Assembly (NCBI GenBank): GCA_002305725.1
Contig: DBQM01000021.1
Location: forward strand, 1-36,573
Direction: 5' to 3'
DNA: 36,573 bases
Source: Ruminococcus sp. UBA1394
Lineage (GTDB): Bacteria; Bacillota; Clostridia; Oscillospirales; Ruminococcaceae
A program made the position numbers and the translations under genes. Positions within the stretch are counted from its first letter, which is position 1, and every line of letters begins with the position of its first letter. Under the pieces are notes generated by a model. The model was not told where the DNA came from and did not search any database. It worked only from the letters and a program-made list of their open reading frames with translations. Of the stretch, positions 7,926 to 16,559 are shown piece by piece.

Positions 7926-9512
7926 TTATTCCCTGTTAAAATCAGCAAGCTCAAGTCCTTCGTTTTTATCAAGCGCCCAGTTTATGTTCCATTCGCTTGA
8001 AAACAGTAAAAGGAAGTTATCCTTAAAGTCCTGCACAAGCTTTGTATCCGAGCTTATAACAAGGTCTTTCGGCTCAACAGGGCTTTTGTCTATCCATCTG
8101 ATATATGAATACGGCAACGGCTCACGGATAATCTCAACGTTATACTCGTTTTTCATGCGGTACTCAAAAACCTCAAACTGCAAAACGCCGACAACGCCAA
8201 CAATAACCTCTTCCATACCTGTAAACGGTTCCTTGAAAATCTGGATAGCACCCTCCTGTGCTATCTGTTCAGTACCCTTTACAAACTGCTTTCTTTTAAG
8301 GGTGTCCTTGTGTCTTATTCTTGCGAAATGCTCCGGCGCAAAGGTCGGGATTCCCTCGAATGTGACCTTTTTCTTAGGACTGCATACTGTGTCGCCGATA
8401 GAAAAAATACCCGGGTCGAACACGCCGATAATATCTCCGGCATAGGCGCTTTCGATTATCTCTCTGTCCTGTGCCATCATCTGCTGAGGCTGTGAAAGAC
8501 GCATTTTCTTTCCGCTCTGTACATGGAGTACTTCCATATCACGCTCAAATTTTCCCGAACATATACGCATAAATGTAAGTCTGTCCCTGTGCGCCTTGTT
8601 CATGTTCGCCTGTATCTTGAATACGAATGCGGAAAATTCCTCGTCAAAAGGCTCTGCCGTACCCTCAACGCATTGTCTTGCAAGGGGCGGTGTGGTCATT
8701 TCAAGGAAGCTTTCAAGGAACGGTTCAACGCCGAAGTTGGTAAGCGCCGAGCCGAAAAATACCGGCGAAAGCTTACCCTTTCTCACAAGCTCCATGTCAA
8801 ACTCCTCGCTTGCACCGTCAAGCAGTTCAATATCCTCAAGGAGAGTTTCACGGTGGTCTGCGCCGATAAGGTCATCAAGGGAGCTGTCGTTTAAGTCCAC
8901 TTCAACAGCGTCCGCCTGCTTGCTGTTGCCGTTGGCGGAAAAGCTGATTATATGCTTTGACTCACGGTCGTAAACACCCTTGAATTCCTTGCCGGAACCG
9001 ATAGGCCAGTTTACAGGATAGGTTTTGATTCCCAGTTCTTCTTCAATCTGTTCAAGCAGGTCGAAAGGATTTCTTGATTCACGGTCCATTTTGTTGATAA
9101 ACGTGAAAATCGGTATGTTCCTCATAACGCATACCTTGAAAAGCTTTCTTGTCTGGTTTTCAACACCCTTTGAGGCGTCAATTACCATAACTGCGGAGTC
9201 CGCAGCCATAAGGGTACGGTAAGTATCCTCCGAGAAGTCCTGATGTCCCGGAGTGTCAAGAATATTTATGCAGAAGCCGTTATACTGAAACTGAAGTACC
9301 GACGAGGTAACGGAAATACCTCTCTGCTTTTCAATTTCCATCCAGTCGGAAACAGCGTGTCTGTCTGATTTTTTGCCCTTTACAGCACCAGCCTGGTTGA
9401 TTGCGCCTCCGTAAAGGAGCAGTTTTTCAGTAAGGGTGGTTTTACCTGCGTCCGGGTGTGAGATAATGGCGAAGGTACGCCTTTTGTTTATTTCCTTTTG
9501 TAATTCTGTCAA
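7926..9512 (-). CDS. prfC: Peptide chain release factor 3
   Basis: A 528-residue translational GTPase that recycles RF1/RF2 from the ribosome after peptide release. G1 is SHPDAGKTTLTEKLL (about residues 18-32), the switch region has EKQRGISVTSS, G3 is DTPGHQDFSEDTYR and G4 is NKMDRESRNPFDLLE, the RF3-specific form. Length is normal. The reading frame starts with TTG at 9512, set by GGAGG 8 nt upstream; no better ATG exists. It follows alr by 22 bp and should be co-transcribed with it. The gene end runs into the R3 repeat. Confidence 0.97.
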   Translation of the reverse strand: MTELQKEINKRRTFAIISHPDAGKTTLTEKLLLYGGAINQAGAVKGKKSDRHAVSDWMEIEKQRGISVTSSVLQFQYNGFCINILDTPGHQDFSEDTYRTLMAADSAVMVIDASKGVENQTRKLFKVCVMRNIPIFTFINKMDRESRNPFDLLEQIEEELGIKTYPVNWPIGSGKEFKGVYDRESKHIISFSANGNSKQADAVEVDLNDSSLDDLIGADHRETLLEDIELLDGASEEFDMELVRKGKLSPVFFGSALTNFGVEPFLESFLEMTTPPLARQCVEGTAEPFDEEFSAFVFKIQANMNKAHRDRLTFMRICSGKFERDMEVLHVQSGKKMRLSQPQQMMAQDREIIESAYAGDIIGVFDPGIFSIGDTVCSPKKKVTFEGIPTFAPEHFARIRHKDTLKRKQFVKGTEQIAQEGAIQIFKEPFTGMEEVIVGVVGVLQFEVFEYRMKNEYNVEIIREPLPYSYIRWIDKSPVEPKDLVISSDTKLVQDFKDNFLLLFSSEWNINWALDKNEGLELADFNRE

Positions 9513-9534
9513 ATTTTATTCCTCCAGTAATCAG

Positions 9535-10671
9535 TTAGTCAACATATATTCTCGGAACTCTTTTTGAGATTCCGCATACTACTTCATATCCGATAGTACC
9601 GTAAAGTGACGCAAGCTCGTCGGCGGTTATCTCCTCACAGCCGTCACGTCCGATAAGAGTAACAATATCCCCCTCGCTTACATCTCCGGCGTCGGTCACG
9701 TCAAGCACAAGCTGGTCCATGCATATTCTGCCAATTATAGGGCAGCGTTTTCCTCTCACAAGCACTTCTGCCTTGCCAGAGAGAAGTCTTGAATAGCCGT
9801 CCGCATAGCCGACAGTTACCGTTGCCGCCTTTATCTTATCCTCCGGTGCACGGTAAGTTCTGCCGTAGCTTACGCTGTCCCCTGCGTGCAAGTCCTTGAC
9901 CTGCGAAACCACAGCCTTTAAGGACATGACAGGCTTTATGTCGATAGGCACTTCAACAGGGTAATTCGGCAGCAGACCGTACATTATAATGCCTGCTCTT
10001 GCAAGGGTACTGCGTGAATTGTTGTGGTGACAGAGTCCGGCGCTGTTTAAGAAATGGAGATGCTTTAAGCTGATTCCACGTTCTTTCAGTATATCGTAAA
10101 CCTTTATAATGAAATCCGCCTGTTTTTCTGTGTACTGCTCGCTTTCGCTGTCGGGAGTATCGGCAACTGCAAAGTGGGTGTAAAGTCCCTCTGCGCTGAT
10201 TTTCGGGAGGGCAAGTATCTTCTCCACCTCGTCTGCACACTCCTCCGGTGAGGAGAATTTCAGTCCTATTCTTCCCATTCCGGTGTCAATTTTTATGTGA
10301 CAGCGGACTTTGCCCTGTGCATTTTCGTTAAGCTCACGGGCATAATCAAGAGAGAGAACCCCCTGGATTATGTTGTTTTCTATCAGTTCGGGAGCGTATT
10401 CCGGCGGAGTGTAGCCTAAAATAAGTATTTCTCCGTCCGGGCAATGTTTTCTGACGCTCACAGCCTCGTCAAGGTTTGATACCGCAAAATATGTAATACC
10501 GCATTCACAAAGCTTTTTTAAAATATCCCCCTCACCGTGACCGTAGGCGTCTGCCTTTATCACAGCCATGATTTCTGTATCTTTACACAGCAGAGATGAT
10601 ATTTCTTTGATATTGTGTTCAAGCGCAGAAAGGTTTATTTCTGCCCATGCTCTTTTTAAATATGGTTTCAT
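9535..10671 (-). CDS. alr: Alanine racemase
   Basis: A 378-residue PLP enzyme converting L-alanine to D-alanine for peptidoglycan. The PLP lysine is in AVIKADAYGHG (Lys39). The second catalytic base lies in the DSVSYGRTYRAP motif (about residue 265). IDTGMGRIG and the C-terminal beta-domain signature GRICMDQLVLDV are intact. The ATG at 10671 is preceded only by a weak GGGGA-type ribosome site within a small CCCCTCGGGG hairpin, so start choice is fair and not certain. It heads an alr-prfC unit with a plausible promoter at 10729-10757. Confidence 0.97.
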   Translation of the reverse strand: MKPYLKRAWAEINLSALEHNIKEISSLLCKDTEIMAVIKADAYGHGEGDILKKLCECGITYFAVSNLDEAVSVRKHCPDGEILILGYTPPEYAPELIENNIIQGVLSLDYARELNENAQGKVRCHIKIDTGMGRIGLKFSSPEECADEVEKILALPKISAEGLYTHFAVADTPDSESEQYTEKQADFIIKVYDILKERGISLKHLHFLNSAGLCHHNNSRSTLARAGIIMYGLLPNYPVEVPIDIKPVMSLKAVVSQVKDLHAGDSVSYGRTYRAPEDKIKAATVTVGYADGYSRLLSGKAEVLVRGKRCPIIGRICMDQLVLDVTDAGDVSEGDIVTLIGRDGCEEITADELASLYGTIGYEVVCGISKRVPRIYVD

Positions 10672-10728
10672 GTCAGCATTTTCCCCGAGGGGTACTCCTC
10701 CTGTCTTTACTTTTGTTCAATCCTTATT

Positions 10729-10757
10729 ATTATACTACTTTTTTCAGTAAAAGTGAA
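10729..10757 (-). promoter_or_regulatory. Probable promoter of alr-prfC
   Basis: On the minus strand TTCACT (10752-10757) and TATAAT (10729-10734) are spaced by 17 bp, about 58 bp before the alr start. The -10 is perfect and the -35 matches four of six positions. Confidence 0.55.
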
Positions 10758-10798
10758 GAGGGTTTTTGAAATTTTTTGCCTTTACAAGACTGGGGTTT

Positions 10799-11234
10799 GT
10801 TCATTTCTCGTCTTGCAACAAGAAACGAACCAAAGAAATGCACCTGCTCAAACGCCGCAGGAGGCTTGTGCGGCTTGCGCCGCAAATCACTGCGATTTGG
10901 TTAGTAAACTCAACTGGGTCGGTACATACTTGGAGATTCATAATTACAACATTAATGCGCCTGCTTTACCGAAGCGGATAAAAAACATTATTTGGTTAGT
11001 ATTTTAACTTATGTTTTCGCTTAACAGTATTTAACTAACAAAATAAAGTTTACTAAAGCTTTCATTTTGATAGAACGATTTCTATTGCAATTATGGTTAA
11101 GCCAGTTTAAACAACGCAGTCATGCCCGTTAACAATATTGCAGTGATTTGCAGCTACGCTGCACAAGCCGCCCACGGCGTCTGAGTGGGTGTCCATTCTT
11201 TGTAACTTTCTTTGGACAAGCAAAGAAAGTTAAT
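10799..11234 (-). repeat. Foldback element F, copy A (inverted relative to copies B and C)
   Basis: This is a noncoding element with matching ends (GTTCATTTCT at the left, a diverged AAGAAAG end at the right) and inner arms carrying AAACGAACCAAAGAAATGCACC and GCAAATCACTGC. Its left half matches the reverse complement of the right half of copies B and C, and vice versa. Similarity with copy B continues about 30 bp beyond the left end (CCTTTACAAGACTG). A hairpin TTTCTTTTC-gcc-GAAAAGAAA at 11302-11322 lies about 70 bp past its right end, as in copy B. Short open frames inside are only translations of the repeat. It fills most of the alr to BofC-domain gene gap. Confidence 0.8.
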
Positions 11235-11331
11235 ACCCCCCGAGAACGAAAAAAGTACATCTAAGGACAATCAAAAAAGTACATACCACAAAAACCTTTT
11301 GTTTCTTTTCGCCGAAAAGAAATTATCAACC

Positions 11332-11673
11332 TTACGGAGTAAAATCCTCTATAAGACGGTTGAGTTCGGATTCGGTGGGGACAAATATACCGTCTTTAAG
11401 CTGACTGCGGTCATATTCCGACATTACTGACACTGAAATGCCAAGAAGTCTGAACGGTGTTTCGCTGCTGCCTCTGAAAACTGCAAGTTCGCCGTTGTAC
11501 TCCTTTAAAGTATAGCCAATCTCCTCCTGCGTTTCCACAACGCTGTTTTCAACGCTTTTTCTGTGCGCCTCGGCACGCTGGGTCTTTACTGAATATGCAA
11601 GTGAAACTATAACTATAACAGCAGAAATTGCCATTGAGGTCACTAAGGTATACAGAATGTGTTTTCGGGTCAT
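11332..11673 (-). CDS. BofC C-terminal-domain protein, single-pass membrane
   Basis: A 113-residue protein with an N-terminal hydrophobic segment (about residues 7-27) followed by a charged stretch. Its C-terminal domain has the BofC hallmark IGYTLKEYNGELAVF and the ending EYDRSQLKDGIFVPTESELNRLIED. In Bacillus, BofC is a forespore-secreted modulator of SpoIVB signalling; many clostridia have short single-domain relatives like this one. GGAGAAAAG precedes the ATG at good spacing. It is divergent from the PBP gene and shares no obvious operon. Domain membership is confident; a role in sporulation is inferred from the family and the other spore genes in the window. Confidence 0.82.
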   Translation of the reverse strand: MTRKHILYTLVTSMAISAVIVIVSLAYSVKTQRAEAHRKSVENSVVETQEEIGYTLKEYNGELAVFRGSSETPFRLLGISVSVMSEYDRSQLKDGIFVPTESELNRLIEDFTP

Positions 11674-11789
11674 TGCTTTTCTCCGTTCCGCCGCCTGCTT
11701 TTCGGTTGATTTTCACCTGCGGCATAAGTATTTCTCTTATTATTGTCCATTTTTTTCAAAATATACCACCTATTTTTTTAAAAAAAGAC

Positions 11790-11818
11790 TTAACAGAGTC
11801 TGAAAAGTGTGATATAAT
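11790..11818 (+). promoter_or_regulatory. Strong promoter upstream of the PBP gene, or of a leader RNA
   Basis: TTAACA (11790-11795) and TATAAT (11813-11818) are spaced by exactly 17 bp, with a TG extension before the -10. The next coding start is about 350 bp away at 12173. Transcription from here would read through two structured elements before the PBP gene. Confidence 0.75.
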
Positions 11819-11938
11819 AAAAAATGCAAAGCATTTATTATGATTTATTTTAATGCCCTTGCAGATACGCAAATCAAAGATTTGCTCCCTGCATATCGGG
11901 CAATTATAGCAAAAATCTTTGATTTTATGCTATAATAA
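11812..11938 (+). repeat. Multi-hairpin element D, copy 1
   Basis: A central three-tier hairpin is formed by TGCCC/GGGCA (11854-11858 with 11898-11902), GCAG/CTGC (11861-11864 with 11889-11892) and GCAAATC/GATTTGC (11869-11875 with 11879-11885). It is flanked by an imperfect AT-rich hairpin on the left (about 11812-11840) and another on the right (11903-11936). Copy 2 at 18275-18406 has the same plan with different stem bases. Orientation is set by the shared TGCATATCGG. Confidence 0.7.
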
Positions 11939-11979
11939 GAAAGTATACATGAAAGGAAAACCGGGAGCAATCCCGAATC

Positions 11980-12142
11980 AGAACTTGTTCTCATAGGATT
12001 TGTGCATAGATTTTTGAGCATAATTTGGCTGAGAACAAGGCAAAAATTTGCAGGCATACTGGCGTATGGCAAAATTTTTTAACGCAGTTATCAGACAAAT
12101 TTGCCAAAAAGATATGTGCAATAGCCTATGAGAACAAGTTCT
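11980..12142. repeat. Long foldback element in the PBP leader
   Basis: AGAACTTGTTCTCATAGG (11980-11997) is the exact reverse complement of 12125-12142, an 18-bp perfect stem. Imperfect complementarity continues inward for about 40 bp on each arm, and a central hairpin (AAAATTTTGC-like arms around GGCATACTGGCGTATG) sits in the loop. It ends 30 bp before the PBP start codon. Confidence 0.8.
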
Positions 12143-12172
12143 TATACAAAACGTTAACAGAGGTATTGAATA

Positions 12173-14752
12173 ATGACAGATAAACACTATAACAGCGGTT
12201 CATCTGAACGCAGACCGAGAAGCAATCCGGCTAATACCGGAAAAAGACCTGCTCAGAGAAAACCGCAGACGCAGTCCGGCTCAAGAACTGCCGGAAGAAC
12301 AACTGCCCCGAACAGAACAGCGGCAGCAAGACCAAAGACACAGTCCGCAGCCGGCAGAAGCAGGACAGGACGCACAGCGCCTGCAAAACCGCCGGTAAGG
12401 AAAAAGGAAAATCCGAAGCTTGCAGTTATCAAAAAGCTGTTCGCTATTTTAGGAACAACGCTGCTTTCAATCTTTCTTGTGGTAGTTATCACCGGAACGA
12501 TCGTCGGTACAGCAATGACGGTTTACGTCCTTGAATTTATGGACGAAACCTCCGACGTAACCATCACAGAGCTCGCAAGCAGCGCAAACACCATTGTTTA
12601 TGCAAACAAGGGCAAAGACGAGCTTGTTCAGCTTTACACCGTAAAGAACGAGGTACAGCGTGTACCTGTTGATATTGAGGATATCCCTCAGCACGTCAGA
12701 GATGCATTTGTGTGCATAGAGGACGAGCGTTTCTACTCCCACGAAGGCGTTGACTACAAGAGAACCTTTGCAGCTTTTGCAAATATGTTTATACATATTT
12801 ACGATACACAGCAGGGCGGTTCGACCATAACACAGCAGCTTATCAAAAATCTGACCGGCGATGACGACCCGAGTCCGGAGAGAAAAATCAGAGAAATTTT
12901 CAGAGCCATGCAGTTTGAGAAAAAGTATTCCAAGGACGAGATTCTTGAAAACTACCTGAACTATATCGGTTTCGGCGGTCCTACAAACGGTATACAACTG
13001 GCGTCTATCAAGTATTTCGGCAAGGACGTTTCAGAACTCTCAATCGCTGAGGCGGCTTGTCTTGCGGCTATACCAAAGAGTCCGGAAACACTCAATCCCT
13101 TTGCAGGATATGAGGACGAGGAAACCGGCGAATGGGTGAACACCGGCAAGGAGGCAAACCGTGACCGTCAGGAAAACGTTCTGCTGCATATGTACACAAA
13201 CGGCGCTATCTCCTATGACCAGTATCAGGAGGCACTTGACGAAAAGCTTATATTCACCGATTCAGATGAATACAAGAAAAAGCACCCCGAATCAGACGCT
13301 GAAAAAATGGCGGACGAACAGAAGGCAACTTCATGGGTAGTTGATACTGCTCTGAGAGAATATGCCGCAGTTATCATGGACGAATACGGCATTGACGAGG
13401 ACGAGGCTATCGCAAGAATCAACAGCGGCGGCTATCAGATATACACAACAGTTGACCTTGAAATGCAGGACTATGTTGAAGAAAAATATCTTGACCTCAG
13501 CAATCTCATGGACCCCGACTCCAACTACGCTTATGACGAGAATGACAAGAAAATCTATCCGCAGTCATCATTTATTGCAATGAACTACAAGGGCGAAATA
13601 CAGTGCGTTGTGGGCGGTATCGGCGAAAAGACCGAGTCGCTTGTATTCAACAGGGCGACTATGGCGAAAAGACAGCCGGGTTCATGCATGAAACCGGTTT
13701 CAACCTACGGTCTGGCTCTTTACAGCGACCACATTCACTGGGGAAGTATGTACAAGGACGCCCCTATCAAACTTGACGACGGCAAGGAATGGCCGCAGAA
13801 CTATGACTATGTATGGTCAAGGGCAAGCATTCCGGTTTATGACGCTTTAAGGCGTTCGAGAAATACTGTTCCTGCACAGCTTTGCAAGGAGCTTACTCCG
13901 CAGTCGGTATTCAACTTCTCAACCCAGAATCTTGGTCTGGACCTTGTTGACATGACTGAATCGGGAGCGTCGGATATTGCCTATGCACCGCTGACTATCG
14001 GTGCGCTGACATACGGTGTTTCCATTGAAAATCTTGTAAACGCCTATCTGCCTTACGGAAACGGCGGAACCTATTACGGCGCTCACATTGTAAGCCGTGT
14101 TGAAAAGGGCGACGGCTCTCTGGTTTATGAAAATGACGGAAATCCGCACGAAGCAGTTGACAAGGAAACAGCTTATGTAATGAACAAGCTGTTACAGGAG
14201 GTCATCAAGAGCGGTACAGGTACTGCCGCACAGCTTTCAAACAAGACAGTTGCCGGAAAAACAGGTACTTCTGAAGACTGGAACGACCTTTGCTTTGTCG
14301 GCATGACTGAGGACTTCATAAGCGGCGTATGGATAGGCTATGATACAAAAACACAGCTCAACACAAGCCTTTCTTCTGCAAAGGTATGGTATAACATAAT
14401 CGGCGAATATGCAGACAGCATTGAATCGGATAATGAGTATCCGGAATGCGATGATGTCATTTCAGCGCCTATGTGTACTGCAACAGGCATGATAGCAACT
14501 GACGGCTGTTCAAAGGGTATTACCGGCTACTGGAAGTCAACCAATGCGCCTTACTGCTCCAACCATTATTCATCAAGCAGCAAGGACAAGGAAGACGAAG
14601 AGGAAGAGGAAAGCTCGGAGGAAGAGAGCAGCGAGGACGAAAGTTCATCGGACGGCAGCATAGAAGTTGTTCCGGAGGAAACACCGGACGATTCATCATC
14701 ACAGCCGGCGGAAGAACCAAAGCCGGAGGACAGCAGCAGTACTGCGGAATAG
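12173..14752 (+). CDS. Class A penicillin-binding protein (PBP1a type), transglycosylase/transpeptidase
   Basis: An 859-residue bifunctional peptidoglycan synthase. Residues 1-80 are a cytoplasmic tail rich in Arg, Pro, Ala and Thr. One membrane span lies at about 90-120. The GT51 domain follows with EDERFYSHEG (catalytic Glu183) and QGGSTITQQ (214-222). The transpeptidase domain has SCMK (Ser504), SRN (562-564) and KTGT (696-699), all intact. The last 60 residues are an unusual extracellular tail of Glu, Asp, Ser and Pro. CAGAGGT precedes the ATG by 8 nt. It is followed after 8 bp by the RNA methyltransferase gene. A promoter lies about 350 bp upstream beyond two foldback elements. Confidence 0.96.
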   Translation: MTDKHYNSGSSERRPRSNPANTGKRPAQRKPQTQSGSRTAGRTTAPNRTAAARPKTQSAAGRSRTGRTAPAKPPVRKKENPKLAVIKKLFAILGTTLLSIFLVVVITGTIVGTAMTVYVLEFMDETSDVTITELASSANTIVYANKGKDELVQLYTVKNEVQRVPVDIEDIPQHVRDAFVCIEDERFYSHEGVDYKRTFAAFANMFIHIYDTQQGGSTITQQLIKNLTGDDDPSPERKIREIFRAMQFEKKYSKDEILENYLNYIGFGGPTNGIQLASIKYFGKDVSELSIAEAACLAAIPKSPETLNPFAGYEDEETGEWVNTGKEANRDRQENVLLHMYTNGAISYDQYQEALDEKLIFTDSDEYKKKHPESDAEKMADEQKATSWVVDTALREYAAVIMDEYGIDEDEAIARINSGGYQIYTTVDLEMQDYVEEKYLDLSNLMDPDSNYAYDENDKKIYPQSSFIAMNYKGEIQCVVGGIGEKTESLVFNRATMAKRQPGSCMKPVSTYGLALYSDHIHWGSMYKDAPIKLDDGKEWPQNYDYVWSRASIPVYDALRRSRNTVPAQLCKELTPQSVFNFSTQNLGLDLVDMTESGASDIAYAPLTIGALTYGVSIENLVNAYLPYGNGGTYYGAHIVSRVEKGDGSLVYENDGNPHEAVDKETAYVMNKLLQEVIKSGTGTAAQLSNKTVAGKTGTSEDWNDLCFVGMTEDFISGVWIGYDTKTQLNTSLSSAKVWYNIIGEYADSIESDNEYPECDDVISAPMCTATGMIATDGCSKGITGYWKSTNAPYCSNHYSSSSKDKEDEEEEESSEEESSEDESSSDGSIEVVPEETPDDSSSQPAEEPKPEDSSSTAE

Positions 14753-14760
14753 GAGAAATT

Positions 14761-15879
14761 TTGGATAATAAACTTAAATTTGCGTGTCCGTGTCATTTCG
14801 GACTTGAAAGCGTTCTGAAATTTGAAGTCAGCAAAATCGGCGGTGAAAATATTATCGTCAAGGACGGCAGAGTAAGCTTTGAGGGCGGCTATGACCTGCT
14901 TGCAAGGGCAAATATCTGCCTTTCAACAGCTGAAAGAGTTCTCATTGAGCTTGCGGAGTTTCACGCTGTTACCTTTGAGGAACTGTTCCAGGGAGTAAAA
15001 AAAATCCCGCTTGAAAACTTTATCGGCATGAAGGACGCTTTTCCGGTCAAGGGACACTCCCTTAACTCAGCGCTCCACAGCGTTCCGGACTGCCAGTCGA
15101 TAATAAAAAAAGCCGCTGTTGAACGGCTTAAAGCTAAGTATCACACAGGCTGGTTTGAGGAAACCGGGGCTGTACACCAGTTACAGTTCAGCATACTCAA
15201 GGATAACGTGACCATCTATCTCGACACAAGCGGCGCAGGCCTCCACAAGAGAGGCTACCGCAGAAACGCCAACGCCGCCCCAATAAAAGAAACCCTTGCC
15301 GCCGGTATTATCGACCTTGCAAGAGTGAGAAGCGGCAGCACGGTCTGCGACCCGTTCTGCGGCAGCGGTACATTCCTTATCGAATCCGCACTAAAGGCGC
15401 TGAACATTCCACCCTGCATAAACCGCAGATTTGCCGCTGAAAAGTGGGACTGCATTCCGCAGAAAGTGTGGCAGGAGGAAAGGCAGAGAGCAATCAGTCT
15501 GGTAAACAAGGAGGCTGAATTTGAGGCTTTCGGCTTTGACATTGACGAGGAGGCTGTTGCACTTTCCACAGACAACGCAAAAAAAGCCGGTGTAAAGTCA
15601 CGAATCCGAATCAAACAGGCTGATATAAGCGATTTTAAGCCTGTCCCCGGAAGTATCACGGTCTGCAATCCGCCTTACGGCGAGAGAATGCTTGAAATCC
15701 GTGAGGCTGAACAGCTTTACACGGAAATGGGTAAGGTTATGAACCCGTCCGCAGAAAATCCGTGCTATATCATTTCTCCTCATGAGGAGTTTGAGCAGTT
15801 TTTCGGAAAAAAAGCTGACAAAAAGCGTAAGCTTTATAACGGTATGATAAAGTGTAATCTGTATATGTATTTCAGATGA
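14761..15879 (+). CDS. THUMP-domain class I SAM-dependent RNA methyltransferase (RlmL N-terminal/YpsC type)
   Basis: A 372-residue RNA N2-guanine-type methyltransferase. The N-terminal third resembles THUMP domains (CPCHFGLESVLKFEVSKIGGENI onward). The catalytic domain carries the SAM loop VCDPFCGSGTFLIESAL (about residues 196-212), an acidic FGFDIDEEAVALS strand end and the target-base motif CNPPYGERM (about 304). The family modifies 23S rRNA in bacteria; the exact site here is inferred. The start is TTG at 14761, positioned by AGGAG that overlaps the TAG stop of the PBP gene, so the two genes are translationally linked. A hairpin terminator follows immediately. Confidence 0.9.
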   Translation: MDNKLKFACPCHFGLESVLKFEVSKIGGENIIVKDGRVSFEGGYDLLARANICLSTAERVLIELAEFHAVTFEELFQGVKKIPLENFIGMKDAFPVKGHSLNSALHSVPDCQSIIKKAAVERLKAKYHTGWFEETGAVHQLQFSILKDNVTIYLDTSGAGLHKRGYRRNANAAPIKETLAAGIIDLARVRSGSTVCDPFCGSGTFLIESALKALNIPPCINRRFAAEKWDCIPQKVWQEERQRAISLVNKEAEFEAFGFDIDEEAVALSTDNAKKAGVKSRIRIKQADISDFKPVPGSITVCNPPYGERMLEIREAEQLYTEMGKVMNPSAENPCYIISPHEEFEQFFGKKADKKRKLYNGMIKCNLYMYFR

Positions 15880-15882
15880 GAA

Positions 15883-15916
15883 AAGACCGCCTTTCAGAAC
15901 ACGGAGGGCGGTTTTC
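15883..15916 (+). terminator. Intrinsic terminator after the PBP-methyltransferase operon
   Basis: ACCGCC (15886-15891) pairs with GGCGGT (15907-15912) and extends by AAAG/TTTT. The stem runs into TTTTC. It lies 4 nt after the stop codon. Confidence 0.75.
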
Positions 15917-15925
15917 AGCGTTAAT

Positions 15926-16117
15926 GGCGCAGAATACAACAGCAGCTAATTGCGCAGTATTGACTTATAAGTAGGGGCGACCATTGGTCGCCCGTTAAAA
16001 ATGCACTAATCAGTGGGCGAGCAATACTCGCCCCTACAAAATATGTTCATCATTGAAATCCGATTTGTCTTGTCTGGTCACGGACTCACGCACCGGGACG
16101 TCGAGGGCGCCGTCTCC
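15926..16117. repeat. Composite REP-like palindrome cluster, copy R4
   Basis: It consists of a GCTAAT-core hairpin (about 15926-15962), GGGCGACC/GGTCGCCC (15975-15993), GGGCGAG/CTCGCCC (16015-16033) and a diverged GGGACG/CGTCTCC palindrome (16095-16117). This is the same four-part order as R1. It lies between two convergent terminators. Confidence 0.75.
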
Positions 16118-16142
16118 TACAGATTACGGTATATTTACACAC

Positions 16143-16168
16143 AAAAAAACGGCGGAAAACTCCGCCGC
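16143..16168 (-). terminator. Intrinsic terminator after spoVS
   Basis: On the minus strand CGGCGGA-gttt-TCCGCCG (16150-16167) is followed by seven T. This is a textbook terminator 7 nt past the spoVS stop. Confidence 0.92.
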
Positions 16169-16174
16169 TTTTAT

Positions 16175-16435
16175 TTATCTCTGTTCGCAAATGAGCTTGA
16201 TAGCTGTTCTTTCTTCGCCGTCAATCTGAATGTTGGCAAATGCCGGAATGCAAATCAAATCAACGCCGATTGGTGCTAAATAACCTCTGGCAATTGCTAT
16301 TGACTTTATTGCCTGATTAGCGGCTCCGGCTCCGACTGCCTGAACCTCAACTGCTTTCTGTTCACGAATAACTCCTGCGATTGCTCCTGCAACTGAATTA
16401 GGCGAGGAGTGTGATGAAACCTTTAAAATTTCCAT
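16175..16435 (-). CDS. spoVS: Stage V sporulation protein S
   Basis: An 86-residue SpoVS/Alba-like protein, matching the family almost end to end: MEILKVSSHSSPNSVAGAIAG at the start, AVGAGAANQAIKSIAIARG in the middle and GVDLICIPAFANI...DGEERTAIKLI at the end. In Bacillus it is needed for later sporulation steps. An in-frame ATG exists 15 bp upstream, but that ATG is part of the ATGGAGGTC ribosome site, so the start at 16435 is preferred. It lies downstream of ymdB, as in Bacillus, yet has its own strong promoter at 16508-16536 and its own terminator. Confidence 0.96.
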   Translation of the reverse strand: MEILKVSSHSSPNSVAGAIAGVIREQKAVEVQAVGAGAANQAIKSIAIARGYLAPIGVDLICIPAFANIQIDGEERTAIKLICEQR

Positions 16436-16507
16436 TGTTTTGACCTCCATGAAAATTAGCTGATGTTAATTTTTTATTGCATATAACGTTGATTTTAATA
16501 TAAGTTC

Positions 16508-16536
16508 ATTATACAACATCATGATTTTTTTTTCAA
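16508..16536 (-). promoter_or_regulatory. Sigma-A-type promoter of spoVS
   Basis: On the minus strand TTGAAA (16531-16536), a 17-bp spacer and TATAAT (16508-16513) give a near-consensus promoter in the ymdB-spoVS gap, about 72 bp before the spoVS start. Confidence 0.85.
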
Positions 16537-16559
16537 TAGGCTGATTTGAAAATTGTGAA

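Noticed and set aside
7870..8445. 191-residue open frame on the plus strand
   Set aside because: It lies antisense within prfC and starts in a REP palindrome; it has no ribosome site and reads as a shadow.
12467..12997. 176-residue open frame on the minus strand
   Set aside because: It is antisense to the transglycosylase domain of the PBP gene, which is intact in the other frame.
16013..16279. 88-residue plus-strand open frame
   Set aside because: It starts in a REP palindrome, crosses the spoVS terminator and runs antisense into spoVS.
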